Below are positions 57,356-64,000 of a stretch of DNA of 64,000 bases, piece by piece (the stretch's first letter is position 1; each line of letters opens with the position of its first letter). Under the pieces are notes generated by a model, which saw only the letters and a program-made list of their open reading frames with translations, was not told where the DNA came from and searched no databases. The stretch is taken from IMG/VR virus record IMGVR_UViG_3300028802_000009, positions 1-64,000 of that record; one strand, written 5' to 3'. A program made the translations under genes and the position numbers. This stretch comes from a virus.

Positions 57356-57921
57356 AGACCGGCTTGGATCCCCAAGAAGAATTGATTGACTGGCATCGGG
57401 GTCTGATTCACGAAGCCGGCGACAGAAGCGGGCGTGAACGATAGAGCTGGAGCCACCGATGACTCATCCTCTCTAGTCCACAATCCGCGCCTCGAAAAAT
57501 AGAGCGGGTCCCGAACAGCATACACCAGAGGGACGAGCGGCCCGCCCCCAACTCTCGATGCATATGTGTATCTCTCGTAACTGGAGGTTGTCAGAATGTT
57601 GTTACCCCCCATCATCACGGCAGATCCCGGATGAACCAACTGAGCCCTCGTGCTGCCCACAAACTTGTCCGCCGACTCATCACTCCCCCACAGCATGAAG
57701 CCGCCGTATAGCCCGTTCGAGTAACTGACGACGGGCTCCGGTAGCGAAGAGTCGACCCACATCACGCCTTGTCCCCCGGCCCACCCGCCCTGCACCATCG
57801 CTGCGTCAACCGTGACGACGTGAGCGTCCCCCTTCGCAAACAGGATGCAATCACGCGATCGAACCATGTCTAGCCCGTGAAAATCGATCTCGAAGGCGCC
57901 TACTGGAGGTGGGAAAGGCAT
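57352..57921 (-). CDS. Tandem paralogue 3 of 3, beta-rich protein
   Basis: A 189-residue protein. I start it at ATG 57921, where the A is shared with the preceding stop (TAATG). Key segments are DCILFAKGDAHVV, VQGGWAGGQGVMWV, YSNGLYGGFMLWGSDESAD, SSYERYTYASR, GLWTREDESS and NQFFLGIQAGL. The same series recurs in the next two genes. The domain is probably beta-sandwich or jelly-roll-like. It has an N-terminal extension and Gly/Pro-rich strands the others lack. Lying between terminase and portal, it may be a vertex or packaging-linked component. No enzyme motif is visible. Confidence 0.7.
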   Translation of the reverse strand: MPFPPPVGAFEIDFHGLDMVRSRDCILFAKGDAHVVTVDAAMVQGGWAGGQGVMWVDSSLPEPVVSYSNGLYGGFMLWGSDESADKFVGSTRAQLVHPGSAVMMGGNNILTTSSYERYTYASRVGGGPLVPLVYAVRDPLYFSRRGLWTREDESSVAPALSFTPASVAGFVNQTPMPVNQFFLGIQAGL

Positions 57922-58436
57922 TAGATGGCCGTCTGAACCATGAGTTGAAAGTTGTTCTGGTTCACGGGGGCCTGGATAACCGATCCGATGAAATAGGGAT
58001 TCGGCGCTCTGGGATCCGCGGCTATTGTCCACTCGTCTTCAGGGGTGAACAGTCCCCGCAGGCTAAATTGTAGCCTTGCGCCGACCGAGAACGTGTTCGG
58101 CACAAGCGGAGGCGTCAACCTCGACTGCAACGTGTATCGCTCATATGCGACCGTCGAAATTACCCACGTCCCGAAACACGCCACCCCAAATCGATAAGTC
58201 GGCTGGTTACGGGTCATCGATATGTACTGGTCGGCTGGTTCGTCCGAGCCCCAAAGGAGAAACCCGCCGTAAGTGCCATCAGAGTACGTAACCACGAAGT
58301 TGTCAGAGGTGGAGGCGGCCCAAGTCACGCCTTGGCCCCCCGGCCAGCCATTTCGGGCCATGGCCGCATCTACCATGACCGGGAAGGTCAGATCCTGAGT
58401 GAGGACAATGACATTTCTAGTTCGCGGGATTTCCAT
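57921..58436 (-). CDS. Tandem paralogue 2 of 3, beta-rich protein
   Basis: A 171-residue protein starting at ATG 58436, whose base is shared with the preceding stop (TGATG). It shares the order RTRNVIVLTQD, MARNGWPGGQGVTWA, YSDGTYGGFLLWGSDEPAD, AYERYTLQSR, GLFTPEDEW and FQLMVQTAI with its neighbours. Similarity to the third copy is roughly half at aligned positions by eye. Tight coupling on both sides shows the set is translated together. The role is unknown. Confidence 0.75.
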   Translation of the reverse strand: MEIPRTRNVIVLTQDLTFPVMVDAAMARNGWPGGQGVTWAASTSDNFVVTYSDGTYGGFLLWGSDEPADQYISMTRNQPTYRFGVACFGTWVISTVAYERYTLQSRLTPPLVPNTFSVGARLQFSLRGLFTPEDEWTIAADPRAPNPYFIGSVIQAPVNQNNFQLMVQTAI

Positions 58437-58954
58437 CAGATGCTCACCTGTATCCCGAGATGTCCGTTGCGCTCCGGGATTGGCCGTTGCGTGACAAACC
58501 CAACGTAAAATTGGTTGGGCGCCCGAAGGTCCCCGGACAGCGTCCACTCATCCTCGTTCGTCCAGAGCCCAGACAGGCTAAAGACCAAGCGGTCGCTCGG
58601 GTTATACGTGATCGGCTCAAGCGGCCCTCCGCCCGTTCTGGAAGCGTAGGTGTAGCGCTCGTAGTTCGCGGTCGAGATCAGCCATCCGCCTGCCCCAAGA
58701 ACCACGAACCTGTAGACGGGCTGATTGCGAGTCATGGCCGTGAAATCATCGGATGCTTCATCAGATCCCCACAGCGCGAAGCCCCCGTAATACCCGTCAG
58801 ACTTCGTCGCCATGAGTCGATCTTGCGTCGTGTTGGCCCACTGAAAACCCTGGCCTCCACGCCACCCCTGGCGTGCATCGGTCTCGGTTACGTCTACCGT
58901 GATGGTGACGCCCTTGAAGAACACGATCACGTCCCGAGTCCGAAAGACTTCCAT
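58436..58954 (-). CDS. Tandem paralogue 1 of 3, beta-rich protein
   Basis: A 172-residue protein; ATG 58954 shares its base with the preceding stop (TGATG), and a TTG one codon earlier is less likely. Key segments: RTRDVIVFFKGVTI, RGGQGFQWANTTQDR, SDGYYGGFALWGSDEASD, NYERYTYASRTGGGP, GLWTNEDEWTLS and GHLGIQVSI. It is closest to copy 2. No signal peptide or catalytic triad is visible. Conserved GGF-LWGSDE and YERYT-SR suggest a shared fold with a structural or binding role. It sits right after the small gene downstream of the terminase. Confidence 0.75.
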   Translation of the reverse strand: MEVFRTRDVIVFFKGVTITVDVTETDARQGWRGGQGFQWANTTQDRLMATKSDGYYGGFALWGSDEASDDFTAMTRNQPVYRFVVLGAGGWLISTANYERYTYASRTGGGPLEPITYNPSDRLVFSLSGLWTNEDEWTLSGDLRAPNQFYVGFVTQRPIPERNGHLGIQVSI

Positions 58955-59205
58955 CAAACTACCCTTTTGAGTTCGATTTTACGCATCGGCAGCTGGCCCC
59001 ACGCCATGACAACCATACGAAGCCTCGCAAGCTGGGTGTGGTCACCGTCCAACAAGGCAGCCCAAGAGCCGCCGATTTGCCGAAAGACGACCCGAATCGA
59101 GGCGAAGTCTTCCCAGCTCGGCATCAACTTCTCCGAGACCCCGTGCTGGATTAGTTGCAGGATAACCTTGTTCGCCAGAACGCTGGGTTTCTGCTCTTGA
59201 TCCAT
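58954..59205 (-). CDS. Small hypothetical protein after the large terminase
   Basis: An 83-residue protein with a helical first half (NKVILQLIQHGVSEKLMPSW) and a strand-type second half (SIRVVFRQIGGSWAALLDGD, LPMRKIELKRVV). It starts 27 bases after the terminase stop and its own stop overlaps the next start. No family recognised. Small proteins at this place sometimes assist packaging, but nothing in the sequence shows it. Confidence 0.55.
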   Translation of the reverse strand: MDQEQKPSVLANKVILQLIQHGVSEKLMPSWEDFASIRVVFRQIGGSWAALLDGDHTQLARLRMVVMAWGQLPMRKIELKRVV

Positions 59206-59232
59206 CGTAGTAGGAGCTACCCAAAAAGATTC

Positions 59233-61308
59233 TCACCGAACGCCACGTGGAGCGCGTGGTCGGACCATGCGATATCTCGCCGCTGGATTTCGATCCGAGT
59301 GCATCCCGTGGGTACGGGCGCGCATCATTTGGTAGCGCTGCGCGGTCATCGCCCCCGTATCGCTCAGACGCATGCCGGGCAACGACCCGTAGACATACTT
59401 CTGATTGCGCATGCGGTCCGCAGTCAGCCAGACGGCACGGGTGAAAGCGTCGCTCATATCATCGTGGTAGTCGACACCTGGAGGGGCAGCGACCTCGACG
59501 ATGTTCTTGCTTTTGGTCTTAGCCTCAAGAGTTAGCAGCTCCTGAATGAAGGCAGAGTGCTTCTTCCCCGAGATCTCGCCCATGATGAACTTCGGGTAGT
59601 CGTACAGCAAGAGCCGCCTGTCGAACATGAGCATCTTGGCGTTCTGGTAGATGCGCGACCGCAGGTCGGGAGTGAAGAACTCGCATTTGAACTGCGTCAG
59701 CCCCTTCTTGAGCAACGCCTGCTCAAGCGGTATTCCGTTCCAACGGTCAAAGATGCCATCGGTGACGTAGAAGCGCTTGGTCAGCTTGTAGATCCACTCG
59801 CTGATCTCGTCGAACTCGAGCCTAGGAGCCTCCGCCAAGGTTCTGCAATAGTCGGTGGAATAGTCGCTACCAAGGTGCGGATTCGACTTCTTCCAATCCA
59901 CGCCGGCTTGCCAAACCTCGTGGTAGACCAAGACGACCTTGCCGCCAATTTCAGAGGTGATGAAGATGGCCGTGCCGTCCCGCATGAGCCCGATATCGAT
60001 GCCCATCTGGTGCGGATAGCGCGGTATTCCGACGTTCTGAGGCCGGTGTTCTTCCTCCACGCACGCCATGAGATCTTCTTCACGCTCAATCCAGCCGCGA
60101 ACTCGGCTGCTGAACTGGGCTCCGTGCTCGGTGAGAAACACCGCGGGGTCTTCGTGGTACTTCTGCTTGTAGTAGTCCGGCGAAACCGTCGGGTTGATTT
60201 CCCAGGTCGGCGCCTGAATGGCCAGCATGTTCTCCGAGCCGGGGCCAGCAGACATCGCAAGGTGATAAAGGTCGTAGAACTTGCCGCTCTTGTTCAGCGG
60301 GGATGAGATAGCGATAACCCGCGACTCCACCGGGTAGGATGACCCGTCGGGCTTGAGCATCGTGAGCCCGGTCTTCGGGTCCTTCGGAGAGTACGTCGCG
60401 GTCGACGGCGTCACAGAATCATAGATATCCTTGGCGCTCGACTGGCCAGAATCCTGATAGTGCGCCATCTCGTCCATGATCACCACGGCGTTGGAATGAC
60501 CGCGGAGACCCTTTGCGATACATGACTTGAAGGTTACGCGCAGTGTAGCCTTGCCATTAAAACTGACGAACTTGCCGTTCTGGTGTCGGGACGTTGGGCC
60601 GTAGCGCTCGATGTCATACGGCGTTCTAAACTTGATCTGCGACTGCGTGTTGTTGGCGATGTACGGCTTGAAGTAATCGCACTTCGCAAGGTGCGTCGTC
60701 ACCTCATTGAACAAGATACCCGCTTGGTCCTTATCGGTCGCAACCGAGATAATCTGAATCAGGTTGCCGTTCGGAAACCCGTAGTAGGATTGCGGGTTAC
60801 CGAAGTTCAGCAGCCGATAGATCTCGTAGCTGGCGAAAATCGAGCTTAGCGTGGTCTTTCCACCACGGCGGCCGATACTCAGCACTAGCTGGCGCCGCTC
60901 GCGATCTTGCTCGCCGATGTTGCAGCGCCCCTCGTTGTGCAAGAACGTCAGGTACTCGCGCTCCGTGAAGCGATACATGACCTTCGTGCCGAGCATGTCT
61001 TTGATCTCAATGCTCTTCTCCGTTGCGTCCAACGGCATGAAATAGTAGAGCTTGACCAAGAAGCGCTGCACCGGGTAGAGCCGCATCCCGAGGCCCCAGC
61101 TGGACTCGATGTAGTCCAGGATGTTGAAAATCTTAGGGCGGAACGGCTTGACCTCGTCAAGCACGAACTCTGTCTCTACCCCCGAGTCTTCATGCTCGGC
61201 TTGCGCGGCCGCAGCCGACTTCTGCTCGGACTCTAGCTTAGCCTGGGACGCGGCCTCTCGAATGAATCGAGCGACACCCTCCCCGGTTCGTTTCTTTTGT
61301 GCAGGCAC
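59233..61308 (-). CDS. terL: Terminase large subunit
   Basis: The DNA-packaging motor, 691 residues. ATPase: Walker A SIGRRGGKTT at residues 144-153, Walker B VVIMDE at 275-280, and the coupling motif SSP at 335-337. Nuclease: MGIDIGLMRDG with D438, DRWNG near residue 500, and DDMSDAF near 640, the three acidic clusters of the RNase H-like domain. It docks on the portal, uses ATP to pump DNA into the head and cuts concatemers. The length is somewhat above typical (450-650), with an extra charged N-terminus of some 50 residues. It lies upstream of portal genes, as in many phages. The assignment is very secure. Confidence 0.97.
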   Translation of the reverse strand: MPAQKKRTGEGVARFIREAASQAKLESEQKSAAAAQAEHEDSGVETEFVLDEVKPFRPKIFNILDYIESSWGLGMRLYPVQRFLVKLYYFMPLDATEKSIEIKDMLGTKVMYRFTEREYLTFLHNEGRCNIGEQDRERRQLVLSIGRRGGKTTLSSIFASYEIYRLLNFGNPQSYYGFPNGNLIQIISVATDKDQAGILFNEVTTHLAKCDYFKPYIANNTQSQIKFRTPYDIERYGPTSRHQNGKFVSFNGKATLRVTFKSCIAKGLRGHSNAVVIMDEMAHYQDSGQSSAKDIYDSVTPSTATYSPKDPKTGLTMLKPDGSSYPVESRVIAISSPLNKSGKFYDLYHLAMSAGPGSENMLAIQAPTWEINPTVSPDYYKQKYHEDPAVFLTEHGAQFSSRVRGWIEREEDLMACVEEEHRPQNVGIPRYPHQMGIDIGLMRDGTAIFITSEIGGKVVLVYHEVWQAGVDWKKSNPHLGSDYSTDYCRTLAEAPRLEFDEISEWIYKLTKRFYVTDGIFDRWNGIPLEQALLKKGLTQFKCEFFTPDLRSRIYQNAKMLMFDRRLLLYDYPKFIMGEISGKKHSAFIQELLTLEAKTKSKNIVEVAAPPGVDYHDDMSDAFTRAVWLTADRMRNQKYVYGSLPGMRLSDTGAMTAQRYQMMRARTHGMHSDRNPAARYRMVRPRAPRGVR

Positions 61309-61332
61309 ATATCACCAGGAATGCGGCTAGAC

Positions 61333-61965
61333 CTATCTAACGAGGTCCGCCGCTCTCTCTTCCCAGCCATCCATTGCCGTAGTCAAACGGTTGAAAAACA
61401 GGTCGAGTTGCTCGGGGCCAAGAGTAGCGACGGCCGCATCCTTGACGATCTCAGTCCAGAGCTGGAAAACTCGTTGCAGCTTCTCGCCATGCAAGTCGAG
61501 CTGGTCAAACCCGATCTTGTGCATCTCAAGCTCAATGTCCGCGATCTTCTTCAGAGCGTCGATACGCCGACCCGAGATCGCGCTGGAGTCTCGGCCCATG
61601 CGCTCGTTGATGATGCGCTGGTAGGCAAGGCTGGCCGTCTCCCTGGCGACTTCTTTCTTCAGGGCTGACAGCAACGAAAGAGGGTCCTTGCCGGACGAGT
61701 TTTGAACTACCGGATCCCCGGATACAAACTGCTCGCGCTCTTCCGACAGCGCCTCGTAGTATTCGAGGTCCTCCTGTGATGGACGATTACGCACCATAGG
61801 GCGGGGCCTGTTTCCAAGTGCCTTTCCCCCGGCCATTGCTTGGTTCTTCGGCGGGACAAACAGTACTTGTATGGTTGGTTGAACGGTCTGTGTTTTTACT
61901 TCCGGGCCGGTGATCTCCGCCAAGAGTTCATCGGCATCGTTGTCATCTAATATATCGCTGCTCAT
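61333..61965 (-). CDS. Hypothetical protein upstream of terL, candidate small terminase
   Basis: A 210-residue protein. The N-terminal 65 residues are acidic and polar with a strand (VQPTIQVLFVPPKN). The rest is helical: NRPSQEDLEYYEALSEER, LSALKKEVARETASLAYQRI and RRIDALKKIADIELEMHK, with GFDQLDLHGEKLQRVFQLW near the end. The gene ahead of terL is usually the small subunit, which binds DNA and starts packaging. Size and helix content are consistent, but I see no clear HTH. The assignment is from position. Confidence 0.5.
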   Translation of the reverse strand: MSSDILDDNDADELLAEITGPEVKTQTVQPTIQVLFVPPKNQAMAGGKALGNRPRPMVRNRPSQEDLEYYEALSEEREQFVSGDPVVQNSSGKDPLSLLSALKKEVARETASLAYQRIINERMGRDSSAISGRRIDALKKIADIELEMHKIGFDQLDLHGEKLQRVFQLWTEIVKDAAVATLGPEQLDLFFNRLTTAMDGWEERAADLVR

Positions 61966-61968
61966 ATC

Positions 61969-62382
61969 TCATTTCCCAACGGGCTTAGTGCCGCCTCCCC
62001 CATCGGTCTCCACCAAATACTGGCTGAGGTTCTTCACCGTGGCGTACCCCTTGTCTTTGGGGATCTGCTTCCGAATCGCCGTCTCCATGTCCTGATAGTC
62101 GTCACTGACACCCGGCCAGCCCTTGTTGACTAGGTCGAGGACATTCATGTTGTTTGGCTTCGGCTGAAACACGTCCTGTGGGCGTAGGTCACGACGATCC
62201 GGATCAATGGTATCAGTACGGCGAAGGTCAGTTGTGACGTAGTCCTTGAGCGTCGTCTTGGACATGCCTTTGGCCTTGTTGATTGGGCCAACCAGGTCTT
62301 TGACGTTCTTGCGCGCACCGGGGCCTTGGTCCGCTTTCTTGAAGCGGGCCGCAACACGCATGGCTACGCGACTGAATGTCAA
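61969..62382 (-). CDS. Small basic hypothetical protein
   Basis: A 137-residue basic protein. It starts MTFSRVAMRVAARFKKADQGPG, has a K/R-rich middle (NKAKGMSKTTLKDYVTTDLRR) and a C-terminal part with DDYQDMETAIRKQIPKDKG. Its start overlaps the preceding stop as ATGA. The motif MRVAARFKKAD resembles the K/R-x-A-A/S motif in head proteins. The composition suggests a nucleic-acid-binding or internal head protein. No family recognised. Confidence 0.55.
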   Translation of the reverse strand: MTFSRVAMRVAARFKKADQGPGARKNVKDLVGPINKAKGMSKTTLKDYVTTDLRRTDTIDPDRRDLRPQDVFQPKPNNMNVLDLVNKGWPGVSDDYQDMETAIRKQIPKDKGYATVKNLSQYLVETDGGGGTKPVGK

Positions 62383-64000
62383 AGCTTGACCTCCCCCTGG
62401 CCGAACATAATCGTCACGTCTCGCGGCGCCTCGGTCGCTTTGACATCGACCACGATCTCATTCTGCATCTGGAATTCATCCACCATCGAGGCTCCGTTAT
62501 TCACGAGGTCCGCGTAAGCGATCGACGTAGAGCTACCGGATGCCAGTACGGCTCGCTGCTGCGCCACCTTGTCTGTGTAAGGCGGCTCAGTGACCAGCGG
62601 CTTGTTGATCTTGGAGCAATACCCCGTCTTCACCTGATGCACGCAGCTCATGCATTTCGAGCCGTACTTGAGGTACGGAACGCCGCGCGAGCCATAGAGA
62701 CGACTTGCCTCATCACAGCCCTTGCCATAATCGTCATACACGGAAGGGTCGAGGTAGTAGACCCCCTGCAGCCCTTGCTCAGCGACCACTCTCCGCAGCT
62801 CTTGTTTCGACGCCACAAGATCGCGTGGGTCGAACTGAGTCTTGAGCGCGGCGATAAGGTCCCGCCCATACAGGCCCTCGTTCATGTATCGAGACGCCTG
62901 CTTGATGACCTCTTTGCGCGCCACGCCACTTGTGGCGTACTCGGGCGTGTCGCCGTAGAAGCCTGTCATGGCTCCAAGCCGCTCCGGAGCCCCTGCCACC
63001 GACCGTGCAGAAGTACGAACAGCGTGATGAATCGCCTTCAAAGCCTGACTTGGGCTATCGCCCCAGCTCGCCGCCGTCTTAGTATTCAGCCCCGGCAAGC
63101 GACCCGCGGTGCGATGCTCAAGCAGCACGGCGTCCACAGTCTCCTGTGTGAGGATGTCCGCAGCTTGCTTCACCAGCGGTTTGCCGTAGAGCAAGCATCG
63201 CGTCTTGTTGTAGATGCAGGAGCCGCACTTCGATCCGGCCACGATGGCTCGAACCGTTGGGTTGTGCTTCGCCAAGAAGTCGGCGCCCTCGTGGCAATCT
63301 TGGAAGCTGGCCTGCTTCGTGTAGATCACGCCATAAAGCCCAGTCTCTTTTAGGATCGGCGCCCAGTGACTGTGGGTACGACGCAGCACGCTCTCATCAA
63401 AAGCTAGCCGAAGAGAGCTAGCCGTCTCGGCGTGGGACAAGCCCTTAACCATCTGACGGTGCAAGAAATCCTGGACGGGCTTGGCCTCAACGGCGAGCTG
63501 GTCCTGAGCCAGCTTGCCCTTCAAAAGCGACGACGCCTCAATCAGCTGCTCACGCGCCTGCACAGGGGTGGGTAACGCCGGCTTGTGCTGGTTGAGGCCC
63601 TGTCCTGCGTAGGCTTCAGATCGCCCGCTCCCCGGCGCCAAGTAAGCCGCCCTGATGCGCTCCTTGGCGGAAGGCGCGTCCGATGCCTGGATGATGCGAC
63701 CGCGGGCCGCCTGAGACCGCTCCACGGAACCTGCGAGCTTGTCCGTGTACGGTACCTCGCTGACCAATGGGCGACCGAACTGGCTGCAATGGCCCGGCGC
63801 ATTCGGCTGCGCCGTCCGGCAGTGTGGGCACCCGCCGCACCCAGTCTTGGAGAGGACGTAGCGCGAAGTCGGGGCGTGCTTGTTGATCAAGGCCGTGGCC
63901 TTCGCCGGGTCGAGCCCAGAAAAATCGTCAGCCACCACGTAGTAACGGCCGACAAGCCCGCGCTCCTTGAGCACAGACGCCAATACCTCGCGGTGCTCCC
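62379..64000 (-). CDS. Multi-zinc-site protein with three cysteine repeats, 5' end outside window
   Basis: At least 540 residues; the frame stays open to base 64000 with coding-like residues (EHREVLASVLKERGL), so the true start is beyond the edge. Three similar units are seen: GLVGRYYVVADDF with CGGCPHC, a further C and FGRPLVSEVPYTD; GLYGVIYTKQASF with CGSC, C and YGKPLV; GLQGVYYLDPSVY with CMSC, C and NKPLVTEPPYTD. Each has C-x2-C, a later cysteine and an (x)PLV end, so each probably binds a metal. Between units are helical parts with KTAASWGDS and IKQASRYMNEG. It may be a DNA- or protein-binding component acting before or with packaging. No name is assigned. Confidence 0.65.
   Translation of the reverse strand, partial: EHREVLASVLKERGLVGRYYVVADDFSGLDPAKATALINKHAPTSRYVLSKTGCGGCPHCRTAQPNAPGHCSQFGRPLVSEVPYTDKLAGSVERSQAARGRIIQASDAPSAKERIRAAYLAPGSGRSEAYAGQGLNQHKPALPTPVQAREQLIEASSLLKGKLAQDQLAVEAKPVQDFLHRQMVKGLSHAETASSLRLAFDESVLRRTHSHWAPILKETGLYGVIYTKQASFQDCHEGADFLAKHNPTVRAIVAGSKCGSCIYNKTRCLLYGKPLVKQAADILTQETVDAVLLEHRTAGRLPGLNTKTAASWGDSPSQALKAIHHAVRTSARSVAGAPERLGAMTGFYGDTPEYATSGVARKEVIKQASRYMNEGLYGRDLIAALKTQFDPRDLVASKQELRRVVAEQGLQGVYYLDPSVYDDYGKGCDEASRLYGSRGVPYLKYGSKCMSCVHQVKTGYCSKINKPLVTEPPYTDKVAQQRAVLASGSSTSIAYADLVNNGASMVDEFQMQNEIVVDVKATEAPRDVTIMFGQGEVKL

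Noticed and set aside
1-64000. CRISPR array or mobile element
   Set aside because: The repeats seen are in-frame coding repeats inside fibre and head genes, with no regular spacer pattern. No transposase, integrase or terminal inverted repeats were recognised.
1-64000. Prophage in a bacterial chromosome
   Set aside because: No bacterial flanking gene, integrase, attachment site or lysogeny repressor setting was seen; the XRE-like protein alone is not enough.
1-64000. tRNA or other stable RNA genes
   Set aside because: The gaps are short (mostly below 200 bases) and no cloverleaf-like set of stems was recognised by eye. A tRNA-finding program would decide.

Overview
The window is one uninterrupted late (virion-structure and packaging) region of a large tailed double-stranded DNA phage. 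The evidence is a complete packaging and head set (large terminase, portal, prohead protease, scaffold-like protein, major capsid protein), a tail sheath (contractile tail, myovirus type) and a tail-tube-like protein, with no bacterial housekeeping gene, integrase or rRNA. I saw no tRNA by eye. The number and size of structural genes (a 1443-residue sheath, fibres of 966 and 1250 residues, a 1201-residue head protein) point to a jumbo-class or near-jumbo genome. The host is not evident; the sequence looks moderately GC-rich.

All but one convincing gene read leftward. In transcription order (right to left): a multi-zinc-site protein, a possible small terminase and the large terminase (62.4-59.2 kb); three tandem paralogues (59.0-57.4 kb); portal, a very large charged head protein, protease, scaffold, a small virion protein and major capsid protein, ending at a clear intrinsic terminator (56.9-46.1 kb); accessory head-type proteins with repeats and zinc motifs (46.0-41.8 kb); a long adhesin and fibre block that includes a glycine-rich adhesin and a patatin phospholipase (41.8-29.0 kb); small virion proteins and a holin-like membrane protein (28.9-22.5 kb); a protein with a possible ADP-ribosyltransferase-like part and an HExxH motif (21.6-20.4 kb); a glycosyltransferase and polysaccharide pyruvyl transferase pair (20.4-18.7 kb); neck or connector-type proteins with a Dps/ferritin-like protein and an actin-like ATPase (18.7-11.8 kb); the sheath (11.6-7.3 kb); then a UvrD-like helicase with an HTH protein, and the tail tube at the left edge. 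The only forward gene (5975..6826) diverges from the HTH gene and overlaps a leftward gene at its 3' end.

Genes are packed tightly. Stops and starts overlap as ATGA, TGATG or TAATG at many junctions, so translational coupling is probably widespread. Intrinsic terminators or strong hairpins were found at 46141..46184, 23669..23705, 26405..26426 and 7199..7230.

The most unusual content is enzymatic or cell-biological genes inside a virion operon: the Dps-like protein with all ferroxidase ligands at canonical spacing, the actin-like ATPase next to it, the two sugar-modifying enzymes, the ART-like/metalloprotease-like protein, the patatin, and three tandem paralogues between portal and terminase. 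Many head-region proteins also share a short K/R-T/Q/S-A-S/A/G motif that could be a maturation-protease cleavage signal. Family assignments come from motifs read by eye; no searches were run.
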